NCBI GenBank assembly: GCA_946479895.1
Contig: CAMLHT010000065.1
Coordinates: 1 to 15,859, forward strand
Length of the DNA: 15,859 bases
DNA from: an uncultured Gemmatimonadota bacterium
Lineage (GTDB): Bacteria; Gemmatimonadota; Gemmatimonadetes; Gemmatimonadales; Gemmatimonadaceae
Direction: 5' to 3'
This document shows positions 7,095-12,909 of the stretch, piece after piece. The stretch's first letter is position 1; each line of letters opens with the position of its first letter. The translations under genes and the position numbers were made by a program. Under the pieces are notes generated by a model. The model was not told the origin of the DNA. It worked only from the letters and a program-made list of their open reading frames with translations, and made no database searches.

Positions 7095-7776
7095 AGGACG
7101 GCGTGGATACGGAGATCACGTCGCCCCGCTCCATCAGCCGCTGGGGCATGATCTCGAACTGCACAACGGGGCCGGACAGCGTCAGCTCGAAGGTCCTGTC
7201 GCGCGGATGGTCGTAGACGCGCGACTCGGTGACGCGAATGCCCTCCTCCCGAAGCGTGGCGACGACGGAGTCGAGGGGCGTCCCGGGATTGGCGCGGATG
7301 GTCAGGTGCACCACGCGGCGGAACCGCTTGATGCGATGCTCCACGCGGCCGAGCCACGCGAGGACGACGGTGACGAGCGCGCCGGCGCCGGCGGCGCCCA
7401 CATAGTTCCCCGATCCCACCGCGATGCCGATGGCGGCGACGACCCAGATGGTCGCCGCAGAGGTGAGCCCCGTGACCGTCCCGGAGCTCTGCATGATGGT
7501 CCCGGCGCCGAGGAAGCCCACGCCCGAGACGATCTGCGCCGCCAGTCGGGCCGGGTCGCCCAGGCGCGTCGTCCCGACGACGCTGATCGACATCGAGACG
7601 TCCGTCAGGAGCGTCGCCCCCATGCAGATCAGGATGTTCGTCCGGAGCCCGGCCGGCTTGCCCTTGAGCTCGCGCTCCAGGCCGATGGCCCCGCCCAGGA
7701 TGACGGCGAGGATCAGCTTGCCGAGCAGGTGGATCTGCAGGATCTCGATCGCCAGCAGGCGGTCGATCGAGAACAT
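7093..7776 (-). CDS. MgtC/SapB family inner-membrane protein
   Basis: The 227-residue protein has the MgtC/SapB membrane core: GGAIGLERELKGKPAGLRTN (29-47 region, with GLERE and GLRT), GVGFLGAGTIM (85-95), then GLTSAATIWVVAAIG (103-117). About four to five helices span residues 15-142. A soluble tail (about 155-227) has the alternating strand/helix pattern of the ACT-like C-terminal domain found in longer MgtC proteins. Members are linked to survival in low magnesium, acid or host stress; the biochemical activity is not settled. The start ATG at 7774-7776 sits just before the first amphipathic helix. A strong Shine-Dalgarno-like GGGGAGGA lies about 20 nt upstream, further than usual, so the real start or leader may deserve checking. 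No magnesium riboswitch is apparent in the short upstream gap. Confidence 0.93.
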   Translation of the reverse strand: MFSIDRLLAIEILQIHLLGKLILAVILGGAIGLERELKGKPAGLRTNILICMGATLLTDVSMSISVVGTTRLGDPARLAAQIVSGVGFLGAGTIMQSSGTVTGLTSAATIWVVAAIGIAVGSGNYVGAAGAGALVTVVLAWLGRVEHRIKRFRRVVHLTIRANPGTPLDSVVATLREEGIRVTESRVYDHPRDRTFELTLSGPVVQFEIMPQRLMERGDVISVSTPS

Positions 7777-7827
7777 CGCGCTGTCTACGATGGGCGTCCT
7801 CCCCCCCGCCGACGAGCGCGGTTCGAG

Positions 7828-8094
7828 CTACCGCGCGCCGAGGTCGATGTCCCTGACGTCACCGCGCGTCGAGTCGGGCGACGGATCGCCGTAGCTGACA
7901 CTGCGGGCCTGCCCCTCGAGGGAAGCAATGGTTGCGTCGTCGGGTTCGGTGGGAGTCGCGAAGGTGCGGAACACCGTGCCGCCGCACCTGTCACAGACGG
8001 TTGACTGCGGAACGGAGTGCGCGTGGAACTGCTCCCGTCCGCAGGTGATGCACACGAGCGTCACGATCCCGCTGGTTTCCTTGTTGTCAGCCAT
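7828..8094 (-). CDS. small zinc-ribbon protein, 88 aa, unknown function
   Basis: The 88-residue protein has two CxxC knuckles: Cys15/Cys18 in VCITCGR and Cys34/Cys37 in VCDRCGGTVFR, spaced by 15 residues, a classic zinc ribbon. A polar, acidic tail follows (PTEPDDATIASLEG, then SYGDPSPDSTRGDVRDIDLG) with no predicted fold. It has no signal peptide, so it should be cytoplasmic. I chose the ATG at 8092-8094, 14 codons into a frame that otherwise opens at a TTG, because the ATG version starts directly before the ribbon. No clear Shine-Dalgarno is present, and a 7-bp inverted repeat lies just upstream. The next gene upstream encodes another small CxxC/CxxC protein. Function unknown; such ribbons often bind nucleic acid or serve as structural zinc sites. 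Confidence 0.75.
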   Translation of the reverse strand: MADNKETSGIVTLVCITCGREQFHAHSVPQSTVCDRCGGTVFRTFATPTEPDDATIASLEGQARSVSYGDPSPDSTRGDVRDIDLGAR

Positions 8095-8097
8095 GCC

Positions 8098-8131
8098 GCA
8101 CCGGTTGTTGGAGGTCTGACCGTCCCGGTGC
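8098..8131 (-). promoter_or_regulatory. inverted repeat just upstream of zinc-ribbon gene start
   Basis: GCACCGG (8098-8104) and CCGGTGC (8125-8131) form 7-bp perfect arms around a 20-nt loop. The structure ends three bases before the ATG at 8092-8094. In RNA it would place the ribosome-binding area in a hairpin stem; in DNA it could be a repressor site. Chance occurrence cannot be excluded in GC-rich sequence. Confidence 0.35.
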
Positions 8132-8212
8132 AAGACGCATGCGGATCACGACGCTGGACATTATGACGGCCCGCGCGCCGCCGCGCCAGATGAGCACGTC
8201 AGGAAATCGGGG

Positions 8213-8455
8213 TCAGTAGTTCCCCAGGAACCCGCTCCGCTTGCGCGCGCAGTCGTCGCAAAGCGTCGCGCTCGTTTCCATTCGCTCACCGCAGGTGCCG
8301 CAGAGGCTGTAGAAGCGGACGCCGCCCGACGATACGTCGCGGCTGATGCTCGGCGTGCTCGACGTGAAATCGGGGACCATCACCGCGGCCACCGGGGTCC
8401 GGCGCGAGTCCCGCCACGCCTGAAGACGATTCCAGATCCGAAGAACGTACTGCAT
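8213..8455 (-). CDS. small CxxC/CxxC zinc-finger protein, 80 aa
   Basis: The 80-residue protein has a basic N-terminal helix (MQYVLRIWNRLQAWRDSRR), a Ser/Thr-rich middle, then a C-terminal zinc-ribbon-like module: Cys52/Cys55 in LCGTCGER and Cys66/Cys69 in LCDDCARKR, ten residues apart. No signal peptide is evident. The ATG at 8453-8455 is supported by AGGGTG about 6-8 nt upstream. I do not recognise the family. It lies between trpS and a second small zinc-ribbon gene, all on the same strand. The 118-bp gap to the next gene and the 159-bp gap from trpS suggest that it could be transcribed separately. The module resembles short zinc ribbons in uncharacterised bacterial proteins; role unknown. 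Confidence 0.7.
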   Translation of the reverse strand: MQYVLRIWNRLQAWRDSRRTPVAAVMVPDFTSSTPSISRDVSSGGVRFYSLCGTCGERMETSATLCDDCARKRSGFLGNY

Positions 8456-8562
8456 GCGACGTCACCCTGGCCGCGATGTTCAGCTCCGTCACCTGCGGCG
8501 GCCTCGTGCCGGCGGCGGGCACGAAGGTGAAAGGCAGAGAGTGTGCCTGAGAGAGAGACAGG

Positions 8563-8601
8563 GGGATAGGGGATCGTCCAGCGGATCCGTCGCACTATCC
8601 C
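8563..8601 (-). terminator. candidate trpS terminator hairpin
   Basis: Two nested stems are visible: GGGATAG (8563-8569) with CTATCCC (8595-8601), and inside it GGATC (8571-8575) with GATCC (8584-8588). It lies 14 bp past the trpS stop. On the minus strand it is followed by CCTGTCTCTCTCTC, pyrimidine-rich but not a clean T run. It is plausible as a transcription end, but weak as an intrinsic terminator. Confidence 0.4.
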
Positions 8602-8614
8602 TCCCGTCACCCCT

Positions 8615-9595
8615 TTAATCGAAGCCCATCCGGTCGCGAACGACGCCGAGCGTTTCGCGCGCGATCTTGCGGCAGTGCTCGGCCCCGGATTCCAGCGCTT
8701 CCGTCACCTTCGCCGGGTTCGCGGCCAGCTCGCGGGCGCGGGCACGGATCGGGACGAGCTCCGTTTCCATCGAGGCATGCAGCACCTTCTTGCAGTCGAT
8801 GCAGCCCCAGCCGGCGGTGGAGCACTGCATCGCCACGTGCTCCACCGTGGCCGGCGGACTGAACGCCTTGTGCAGATGGTAGATGTTGCAGATCTCCGGC
8901 GTGCCCGGATCAGTCTTCTTCACGCGCGCCGGATCCGTCATGGCCGGGCGCAGCTTCGCCCAGATGGCATCCGGCTCCTCGAGCAGGCCGATGGTATTCC
9001 CCATCGACTTGGACATCTTGGTCTGCCCGTCGAGCCCCATGATCCGGCGCGTCGTCGTCAGCAGCGGCTGCGGCTCCGGGAAATAGGCGTCGGCGGCCGA
9101 GAACGTCGCGTTCCAGCGGCGCGCGATCACCCGCGACAGCTCGAGATGCTGGACCTGGTCCTCGCCCACCGGGACGCGATCGGCGCGGTAGAGCAGGATG
9201 TCGGCGGCCTGCAGCACGGGATAGTTGAGCAACCCGGCGACGATGCTTTCCTGCTTCGCCGACTTGTCCTTGTACTGCGTCTGGCGCTCGAGCTCCCCGA
9301 GCGGCGTGATGGTGTTGAGGATCCAGGCCAGCTCGGTGTGCTCCGGGACCGCCGACTGGACGAACAGCGCGCACTTCTCCGGATCGAGCCCCGCGGCCAG
9401 CAGTGAGACCGCCATGTCGTGGCGACGCTTGCGCAGCTGCTCGGGCTCGTACGCGGTGATGATCGCGTGATAGTCGACGATGCAGAAGATGGACTCGTAC
9501 TGGCCCTGCAGCGCCACCCAGTTCTTCACTGCCCCGAGATAGTTCCCGATGTGCAGCTCGCCGGAGGGCTGGATTCCACTGAAGATTCTGGGCAT
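8615..9595 (-). CDS. trpS: tryptophanyl-tRNA synthetase
   Basis: TrpRS charges tRNA-Trp with tryptophan using ATP. The 326-residue protein is a class I synthetase with HIGN at 15-18 (SGELHIGNYLGA) and KMSKS at 193-197; GEDQVQHLELSR (144-155) is the usual tryptophan/ATP-site region. In the C-terminal half it has Cys236, Cys258, Cys265 and Cys268 (PEIC, QCSTAGWGCIDCK). Their spacing is close to the cysteine motif I recall as holding a 4Fe-4S cluster in Thermotoga maritima TrpRS. The ATG at 9593-9595 gives the standard N-terminus MPRIFSGIQPSGELHIGN. Its start lies 9 bp from the divergent phosphatase start if that ATG is used. A hairpin after the stop may end the transcript. Confidence 0.97.
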   Translation of the reverse strand: MPRIFSGIQPSGELHIGNYLGAVKNWVALQGQYESIFCIVDYHAIITAYEPEQLRKRRHDMAVSLLAAGLDPEKCALFVQSAVPEHTELAWILNTITPLGELERQTQYKDKSAKQESIVAGLLNYPVLQAADILLYRADRVPVGEDQVQHLELSRVIARRWNATFSAADAYFPEPQPLLTTTRRIMGLDGQTKMSKSMGNTIGLLEEPDAIWAKLRPAMTDPARVKKTDPGTPEICNIYHLHKAFSPPATVEHVAMQCSTAGWGCIDCKKVLHASMETELVPIRARARELAANPAKVTEALESGAEHCRKIARETLGVVRDRMGFD

Positions 9596-9604
9596 CGCAA
9601 TAAG

Positions 9605-10429
9605 ATGGCGAGGACGCGCTTAATTTGCAGCGTGCATTCAACCGACCATCGCGCGCTCCTCGCCACCTGTGTCGCCGCGGCGGCCAGGGCCGCGGAACCG
9701 ATTCGCGCCGGCGCCGCGCGACTGCCGGAGATCCAGTGGGTCAGCAAGTCGCCCGCGGACTTCGTCAGCGACGTCGACCACGCGGCCGAGCATGCGCTGA
9801 GCGAGGTAATCCGGTCACGCCATCCCTCGGCCAGGATCGTCGCCGAGGAGTTCAGCCCCTCGCTCGGGGCCTTCGACGGCCTGGTGTTCGTCGCCGACCC
9901 GCTGGACGGGACGACCAACTTCCTCCACGGCTTCCCGTGGTACGCCGTCTCGATCGCCGCGCTCGTGGACGGCGAGATCGCCGCCGGAGCGATCCTGAAC
10001 GCCGCGACCGGAGAGCTGTTCACCGCGACCGCTGGGGGTGGCGCGCGTCGCGCCGGGCAGCCGATTCACGTATCGGCGATCGCCGATCCCGCGAGGGCGC
10101 TCATCGGCACGGGCTTCCCCTTCAAGCCCGACAACCCGCACACGAGCCGGTACCTTGAGCTGCTGCCCAGGGTCATGCTCGAGACCGCGGGACTCCGTCG
10201 CGCCGGTGCCGCGGCGCTCGATCTCGCCGACGTCGCCTGCGGGCGCTTCGAGGCGTTCTGGGAAATGACCCTCGCCCCCTGGGACATTGCCGCCGGCCTC
10301 CTCCTCGTTCGCGAGGCAGGCGGCATCGTCACGAACCTCGACGGCGAGCCTTGCCCCGTGGCCCATACTTCAGTGGTCGCCGGGAATCCCGCGATGCACG
10401 AATGGCTTCTCGAACAACTGTCATCCTGA
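9605..10429 (+). CDS. inositol monophosphatase family phosphatase
   Basis: This is a Mg2+-dependent, Li+-sensitive type sugar/inositol phosphatase (FIG/IMPase superfamily). Seen, numbered from the ATG at 9605: DFVSDVD (52-58), acidic metal ligands in VAEEFS (79-84), the signature ADPLDGTTNFLHGFP (97-111, with Asp98 and Asp101), and APWDIAAGLLLVREAGG (225-240, catalytic-site Asp227). These are full-length features of a 274-residue enzyme. The start is uncertain: neither this ATG nor the in-frame GTG at 9632 has a Shine-Dalgarno, and the GTG would give a more natural N-terminus and a 36-bp divergent spacer to trpS. The last codons and TGA lie inside a dispersed-type repeat, so the C-terminal residues LSS are probably repeat-derived. 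Substrate (inositol-1-P, histidinol-P, PAP or sugar phosphate) is not decided. ftcD follows 45 bp downstream. Confidence 0.93.
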   Translation: MARTRLICSVHSTDHRALLATCVAAAARAAEPIRAGAARLPEIQWVSKSPADFVSDVDHAAEHALSEVIRSRHPSARIVAEEFSPSLGAFDGLVFVADPLDGTTNFLHGFPWYAVSIAALVDGEIAAGAILNAATGELFTATAGGGARRAGQPIHVSAIADPARALIGTGFPFKPDNPHTSRYLELLPRVMLETAGLRRAGAAALDLADVACGRFEAFWEMTLAPWDIAAGLLLVREAGGIVTNLDGEPCPVAHTSVVAGNPAMHEWLLEQLSS

Positions 10430-10454
10430 GCGCCGGAGGCGCGAGGGAGCTGCA
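10419..10454. repeat. TCATCCTGAGC-type dispersed repeat unit with hairpin
   Basis: TGTCATCCTGAGCG, then GCGCC-GGA-GGCGC (perfect 5-bp stem at 10430-10442), then GAGGGAGCTGCA. This has the layout of short intergenic repeats I know from several GC-rich soil phyla (TCATCCTGAGC, arm, GAAGGATCTGCA). Only one copy is in the window, so the repeat status rests on recognition. It overlaps the phosphatase stop codon (10427-10429) and fills most of the gap before ftcD. Confidence 0.55.
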
Positions 10455-10474
10455 CTTACTGGAACCCGCCAAAC

Positions 10475-11995
10475 ATGCGCCTCGTCGAATGCGTTCCGAA
10501 TTTCTCTGAAGGCCGCCGCCCCGAAATCGTCGGCCGGATCCGCGATGCCATCGCGGCCGTCGAGGGCATCGCCATTCTCGACGTGTCGTCGGACGCGTCG
10601 CACAATCGCACGGTCATCACGTTCGTCGCGCCGGTCGAGAAGGCGGTCGACGCCGCGTTCGCCGGGATTCGCGCCGCCCACGAGCTCATCGACCTGACCA
10701 AGCACTCCGGCGAGCACCCGCGCATGGGGGCCAGCGACGTCGTGCCGTTCATCCCGCTCGAAGGCACGACCATGGAGGACTGCATCGTGCTCGCGCGCGC
10801 GCTCGGCGAGCGGGTCGGCAGGGAGCTCCAGATCCCGGTCTTCCTGTACGAGCGGGCCGCCACGCGCCCCGACCGCGAGAACCTCGCCGACGTGCGCCGG
10901 GGTGAGTTCGAGGGTCTCCGCGACGAGATCGGAAGGAACCCGAACCGCGCGCCGGATTTCGGGCCGAACCGCATCCATCCGACCGCGGGGGCGACCGCCG
11001 TCGGCGCGCGCCCGTTCCTCGTCGCCTACAACGTCTACCTCGGCGACAAGTCCAACGTCCCCGTCGCGAAGGAAGTGGCGAAGTCCGTCCGCGGCCTGAG
11101 CGGAGGCCTCCGCTACGTGAAGGGCCTTGGCTTCGAGGTCGACGGGCAGGCGCAGGTGTCGATGAACCTCGTGGACACGGAGAAGACGCCGCTGCACCGC
11201 GCGTTCGACATGGTGAAGATGGAAGCGCAGGCGCGCGGCGTCGCCACCACCTGGAGCGAGATCGTCGGTCTCGTGCCGGAGCGGGTGCTCTTCGAGGCGG
11301 CGGCGCGCCATATCCAGCTCCGCAATTTCTCGCCGGACATGGTGCTCGAGCACAAGGTGCGGAAGGCGATGCAGGGCGGACAGTCGCTCTCCGGGTTCGT
11401 GAGCGAGGTCGCGGCGGCGACGCCGGCCCCGGGCGGCGGCAGCGTGGCTGCCCATGCCGGATCGCTCGCCGCTGCGCTCGCCCAGATGGTCGCCGGACTC
11501 ACCGTGGGGAAGAAGAAGTATGCGGCCGTGGAGGCGGAGATGAAGGAAGCCGCGCTCAGGGCCGCCGGTCTCGTCACCCTCCTGACCGGCCTCGTCGAGC
11601 GCGACGCCGCGAGCTATGGCGCGGTGATGAACGCCTACAAGCTGCCGAACGAGCCGGGCGACGCCGCCGCCGCGCGCACGCAGGCGATCGACCAGGCCCT
11701 GGTCGGCGCCGCGCAGGTCCCCCTCGAGACGGCGCGGGCCTGCGCCGAGGTGGCCGAGCTGGCCACCGTCGTTGCCGAGAAGGGAAACGTGAATGCCGTC
11801 TCGGACGGTGGCGTCGCCGCGTTGCTCGCCGAAGCGGCGTGCAAGGGCGCCGTCTACAACGTGCGCATCAACGTCAGCTCGATGTCGGACAAGTCGCTCG
11901 GCCAGGGCCTGCTCGAGGAATCGAAGCAGGTCATGGCGCGCACGGCTGCCGCGGCACGCAAGGTCGAAGCGCTCGTCGAGCGGCAGCTCACGTAG
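10475..11995 (+). CDS. ftcD: bifunctional glutamate formimidoyltransferase / formimidoyl-THF cyclodeaminase
   Basis: The 506-residue protein fuses two enzymes. The N-terminal transferase (about 1-297) moves the formimino group from N-formimidoyl-glutamate to tetrahydrofolate. It begins RLVECVPNFSEG and has HPRMGASDVVPFIPL with catalytic His81 and a GPNRIHPTAGATAVGARPFL linker between its two subdomains. The cyclodeaminase (about 305-506) releases ammonia to give 5,10-methenyl-THF; it starts FVSEVAAATPAPGGGSVAA and has SDGGVAALLAEAACKGAVYNVRIN (Asp444 region). Length and order match the fused animal FTCD; many bacteria have only one half or separate genes. It belongs to the glutamate-forming route of histidine degradation, but no hutH, hutU or hutI is in the window. 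The start ATG follows the upstream stop by 45 bp; no good Shine-Dalgarno is seen. Confidence 0.95.
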   Translation: MRLVECVPNFSEGRRPEIVGRIRDAIAAVEGIAILDVSSDASHNRTVITFVAPVEKAVDAAFAGIRAAHELIDLTKHSGEHPRMGASDVVPFIPLEGTTMEDCIVLARALGERVGRELQIPVFLYERAATRPDRENLADVRRGEFEGLRDEIGRNPNRAPDFGPNRIHPTAGATAVGARPFLVAYNVYLGDKSNVPVAKEVAKSVRGLSGGLRYVKGLGFEVDGQAQVSMNLVDTEKTPLHRAFDMVKMEAQARGVATTWSEIVGLVPERVLFEAAARHIQLRNFSPDMVLEHKVRKAMQGGQSLSGFVSEVAAATPAPGGGSVAAHAGSLAAALAQMVAGLTVGKKKYAAVEAEMKEAALRAAGLVTLLTGLVERDAASYGAVMNAYKLPNEPGDAAAARTQAIDQALVGAAQVPLETARACAEVAELATVVAEKGNVNAVSDGGVAALLAEAACKGAVYNVRINVSSMSDKSLGQGLLEESKQVMARTAAAARKVEALVERQLT

Positions 11996-12060
11996 ACGCC
12001 GGGCTTACCGCGGTCCGGATCGTGCGCCACGTTTCGCCCGTCCTCAACAGGAGAAACCCC

Positions 12061-12309
12061 ATGCGCTTTAGCACCCTCGCCCGGGCCGCGGTGGCGTTTG
12101 CCGCGATTGCGACGCTTGGCGGCTGTGCCACGATTTCCGAGCGCGCCTGGGCCAACGGCCAGGCGATGAGCTCGAGCCGCGCGTATCAGCGCGCGATGTC
12201 CGGTGACATGAGCCTGCGCACCCAGACGCGACTCAAGTCGGGCGCCGACCCGTTGCGCCTGCGGCACCGGGAAGTGGCCTACCCCGCGTTCGGCGATTGG
12301 TGGTGGTAG
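12061..12309 (+). CDS. small lipoprotein, 82 aa
   Basis: The protein begins with a typical lipoprotein signal peptide: Arg2, a hydrophobic run LARAAVAFAAIATLGG, and lipobox LGGC with Cys22. The mature part is about 60 residues, polar and basic (SSSRAYQRAMSGDMSLRTQTRLKSGADPLRLRHRE), ending in the aromatic tail AYPAFGDWWW. A clear Shine-Dalgarno (AGGAG at 12050-12054) sits a normal distance before the ATG. I know of no family. It lies 65 bp after ftcD on the same strand and may have its own promoter. A long hairpin begins two bases after the stop. Envelope location is well supported; function unknown. Confidence 0.8.
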   Translation: MRFSTLARAAVAFAAIATLGGCATISERAWANGQAMSSSRAYQRAMSGDMSLRTQTRLKSGADPLRLRHREVAYPAFGDWWW

Positions 12310-12311
12310 GA

Positions 12312-12372
12312 GCCGGATAGAAGAATCAGGGTCGAGAGTCGACGATCGAATCGACCTCGACCCTGATCCGGC
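12312..12372. terminator. long hairpin between convergent genes, probable bidirectional terminator
   Basis: ATCAGGGTCGAG (12325-12336) pairs with CTCGACCCTGAT (12356-12367), 12 of 12. Inside, GTCGA (12338-12342) pairs with TCGAC (12351-12355), and outside, GCCGG (12312-12316) pairs with CCGGC (12368-12372) across an 8-nt bulge. It sits exactly between two converging genes (stops at 12309 and 12392). Neither side has a strong T run; the minus side reads TTCTTCTATCC. It probably ends both transcripts. Confidence 0.6.
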
Positions 12373-12391
12373 CTGCTGAATCGATGCGGCC

Positions 12392-12772
12392 TTAGCGGCC
12401 CACGGTCGACCGCATCTCCTTCACCGCCGCCTCGCGCCCCTGCTCGGCGGCGATCTTCTTGATCCTGGCGCGCTCGCGGCCCGTGATGTGGCGCATGAGG
12501 CCCATGTACTCACCCTGAAGGCGCCGTGACGCCGCGACGGCGGGATTCACGCTGCGCGACGCCTTCTTCGCCCCCCGGCGTCCGGAGGCCGACGCCCGGT
12601 CCGACCGGAGCATCGCCAGGCGCTGCTCGAGGTCGGCGATCTCACGCTCCATCTCTGAAGCCATGCGGGTGACGTCCCTCGCGCTGACCTTGCGCTCGCG
12701 CATGAGACGATCCACCACGTAAAGGGCCTGCCCGGGGGTTAGCCCGCTGCCGGCGGATTCCTGTCTTGCCAT
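12392..12772 (-). CDS. 126-aa coiled-coil / basic protein, unknown function
   Basis: I do not recognise a named family. The order is: a helix LTPGQALYVVDRLMRERKVS (11-30), a likely coiled coil SARDVTRMASEMEREIADLE and on to about residue 56, a basic Ala/Ser/Arg/Lys linker (GRRGAKKASRS), and a C-terminal helical module YMGLMRHITGRERARIKKIA then AEQGREAAVKEM (89-120). That last module recalls short C-terminal tails of uncharacterised DNA-binding-like proteins in myxobacteria, but I cannot name it. High pI and the linker suggest nucleic acid or partner binding; this is inference. The ATG at 12770-12772 has GGAG eight bases upstream and is preferred over a longer frame reaching 12874. Upstream are a perfect palindrome and CAATGGCC repeats that may control it. 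Confidence 0.75.
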   Translation of the reverse strand: MARQESAGSGLTPGQALYVVDRLMRERKVSARDVTRMASEMEREIADLEQRLAMLRSDRASASGRRGAKKASRSVNPAVAASRRLQGEYMGLMRHITGRERARIKKIAAEQGREAAVKEMRSTVGR

Positions 12773-12835
12773 CTGGTACACTCCGACGTCGAAGTGAGGG
12801 GTGAGAATCGGTGGGCGTGTGGAAATGAACACCCT

Positions 12836-12895
12836 ACAGTAACGTCCGGCGGACGGAACTACCAATGTCTCCAATGGCCAGTGGCTTCAATGGCC
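12836..12895 (-). promoter_or_regulatory. palindrome and direct repeats upstream of the 126-aa gene
   Basis: Three elements are stacked. CGTCCG-G-CGGACG (12843-12855) is a perfect 13-bp palindrome. TCCAATGGCC (12870-12879) and TTCAATGGCC (12886-12895) are direct repeats with a 16-bp period, with a weaker CCAATG at 12862-12867. On the minus strand a weak promoter, TTGGTA (12865-12860) and TACTGT (12841-12836) with an 18-bp spacer, would place the palindrome in the spacer and the repeats beside the -35. The repeats are facts; the promoter and operator roles are inferred. Confidence 0.35.
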
Positions 12896-12909
12896 GGGCA
12901 CACCGCGGA

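Noticed and set aside
7776..7800. ATC codon placed five bases after a strong GGAGGA as the MgtC-family start
   Set aside because: ATC starts are very rare; the ATG at 7776 fits the family N-terminus, so the spacing is only noted.
7801..7807. Run of seven C as a possible phase-variable tract
   Set aside because: It is short, intergenic, and common by chance at this GC content.
8157..8167. CATAAT on the minus strand as a -10 box for the zinc-ribbon gene
   Set aside because: No acceptable -35 hexamer at 16-18 bp; not enough to call a promoter.
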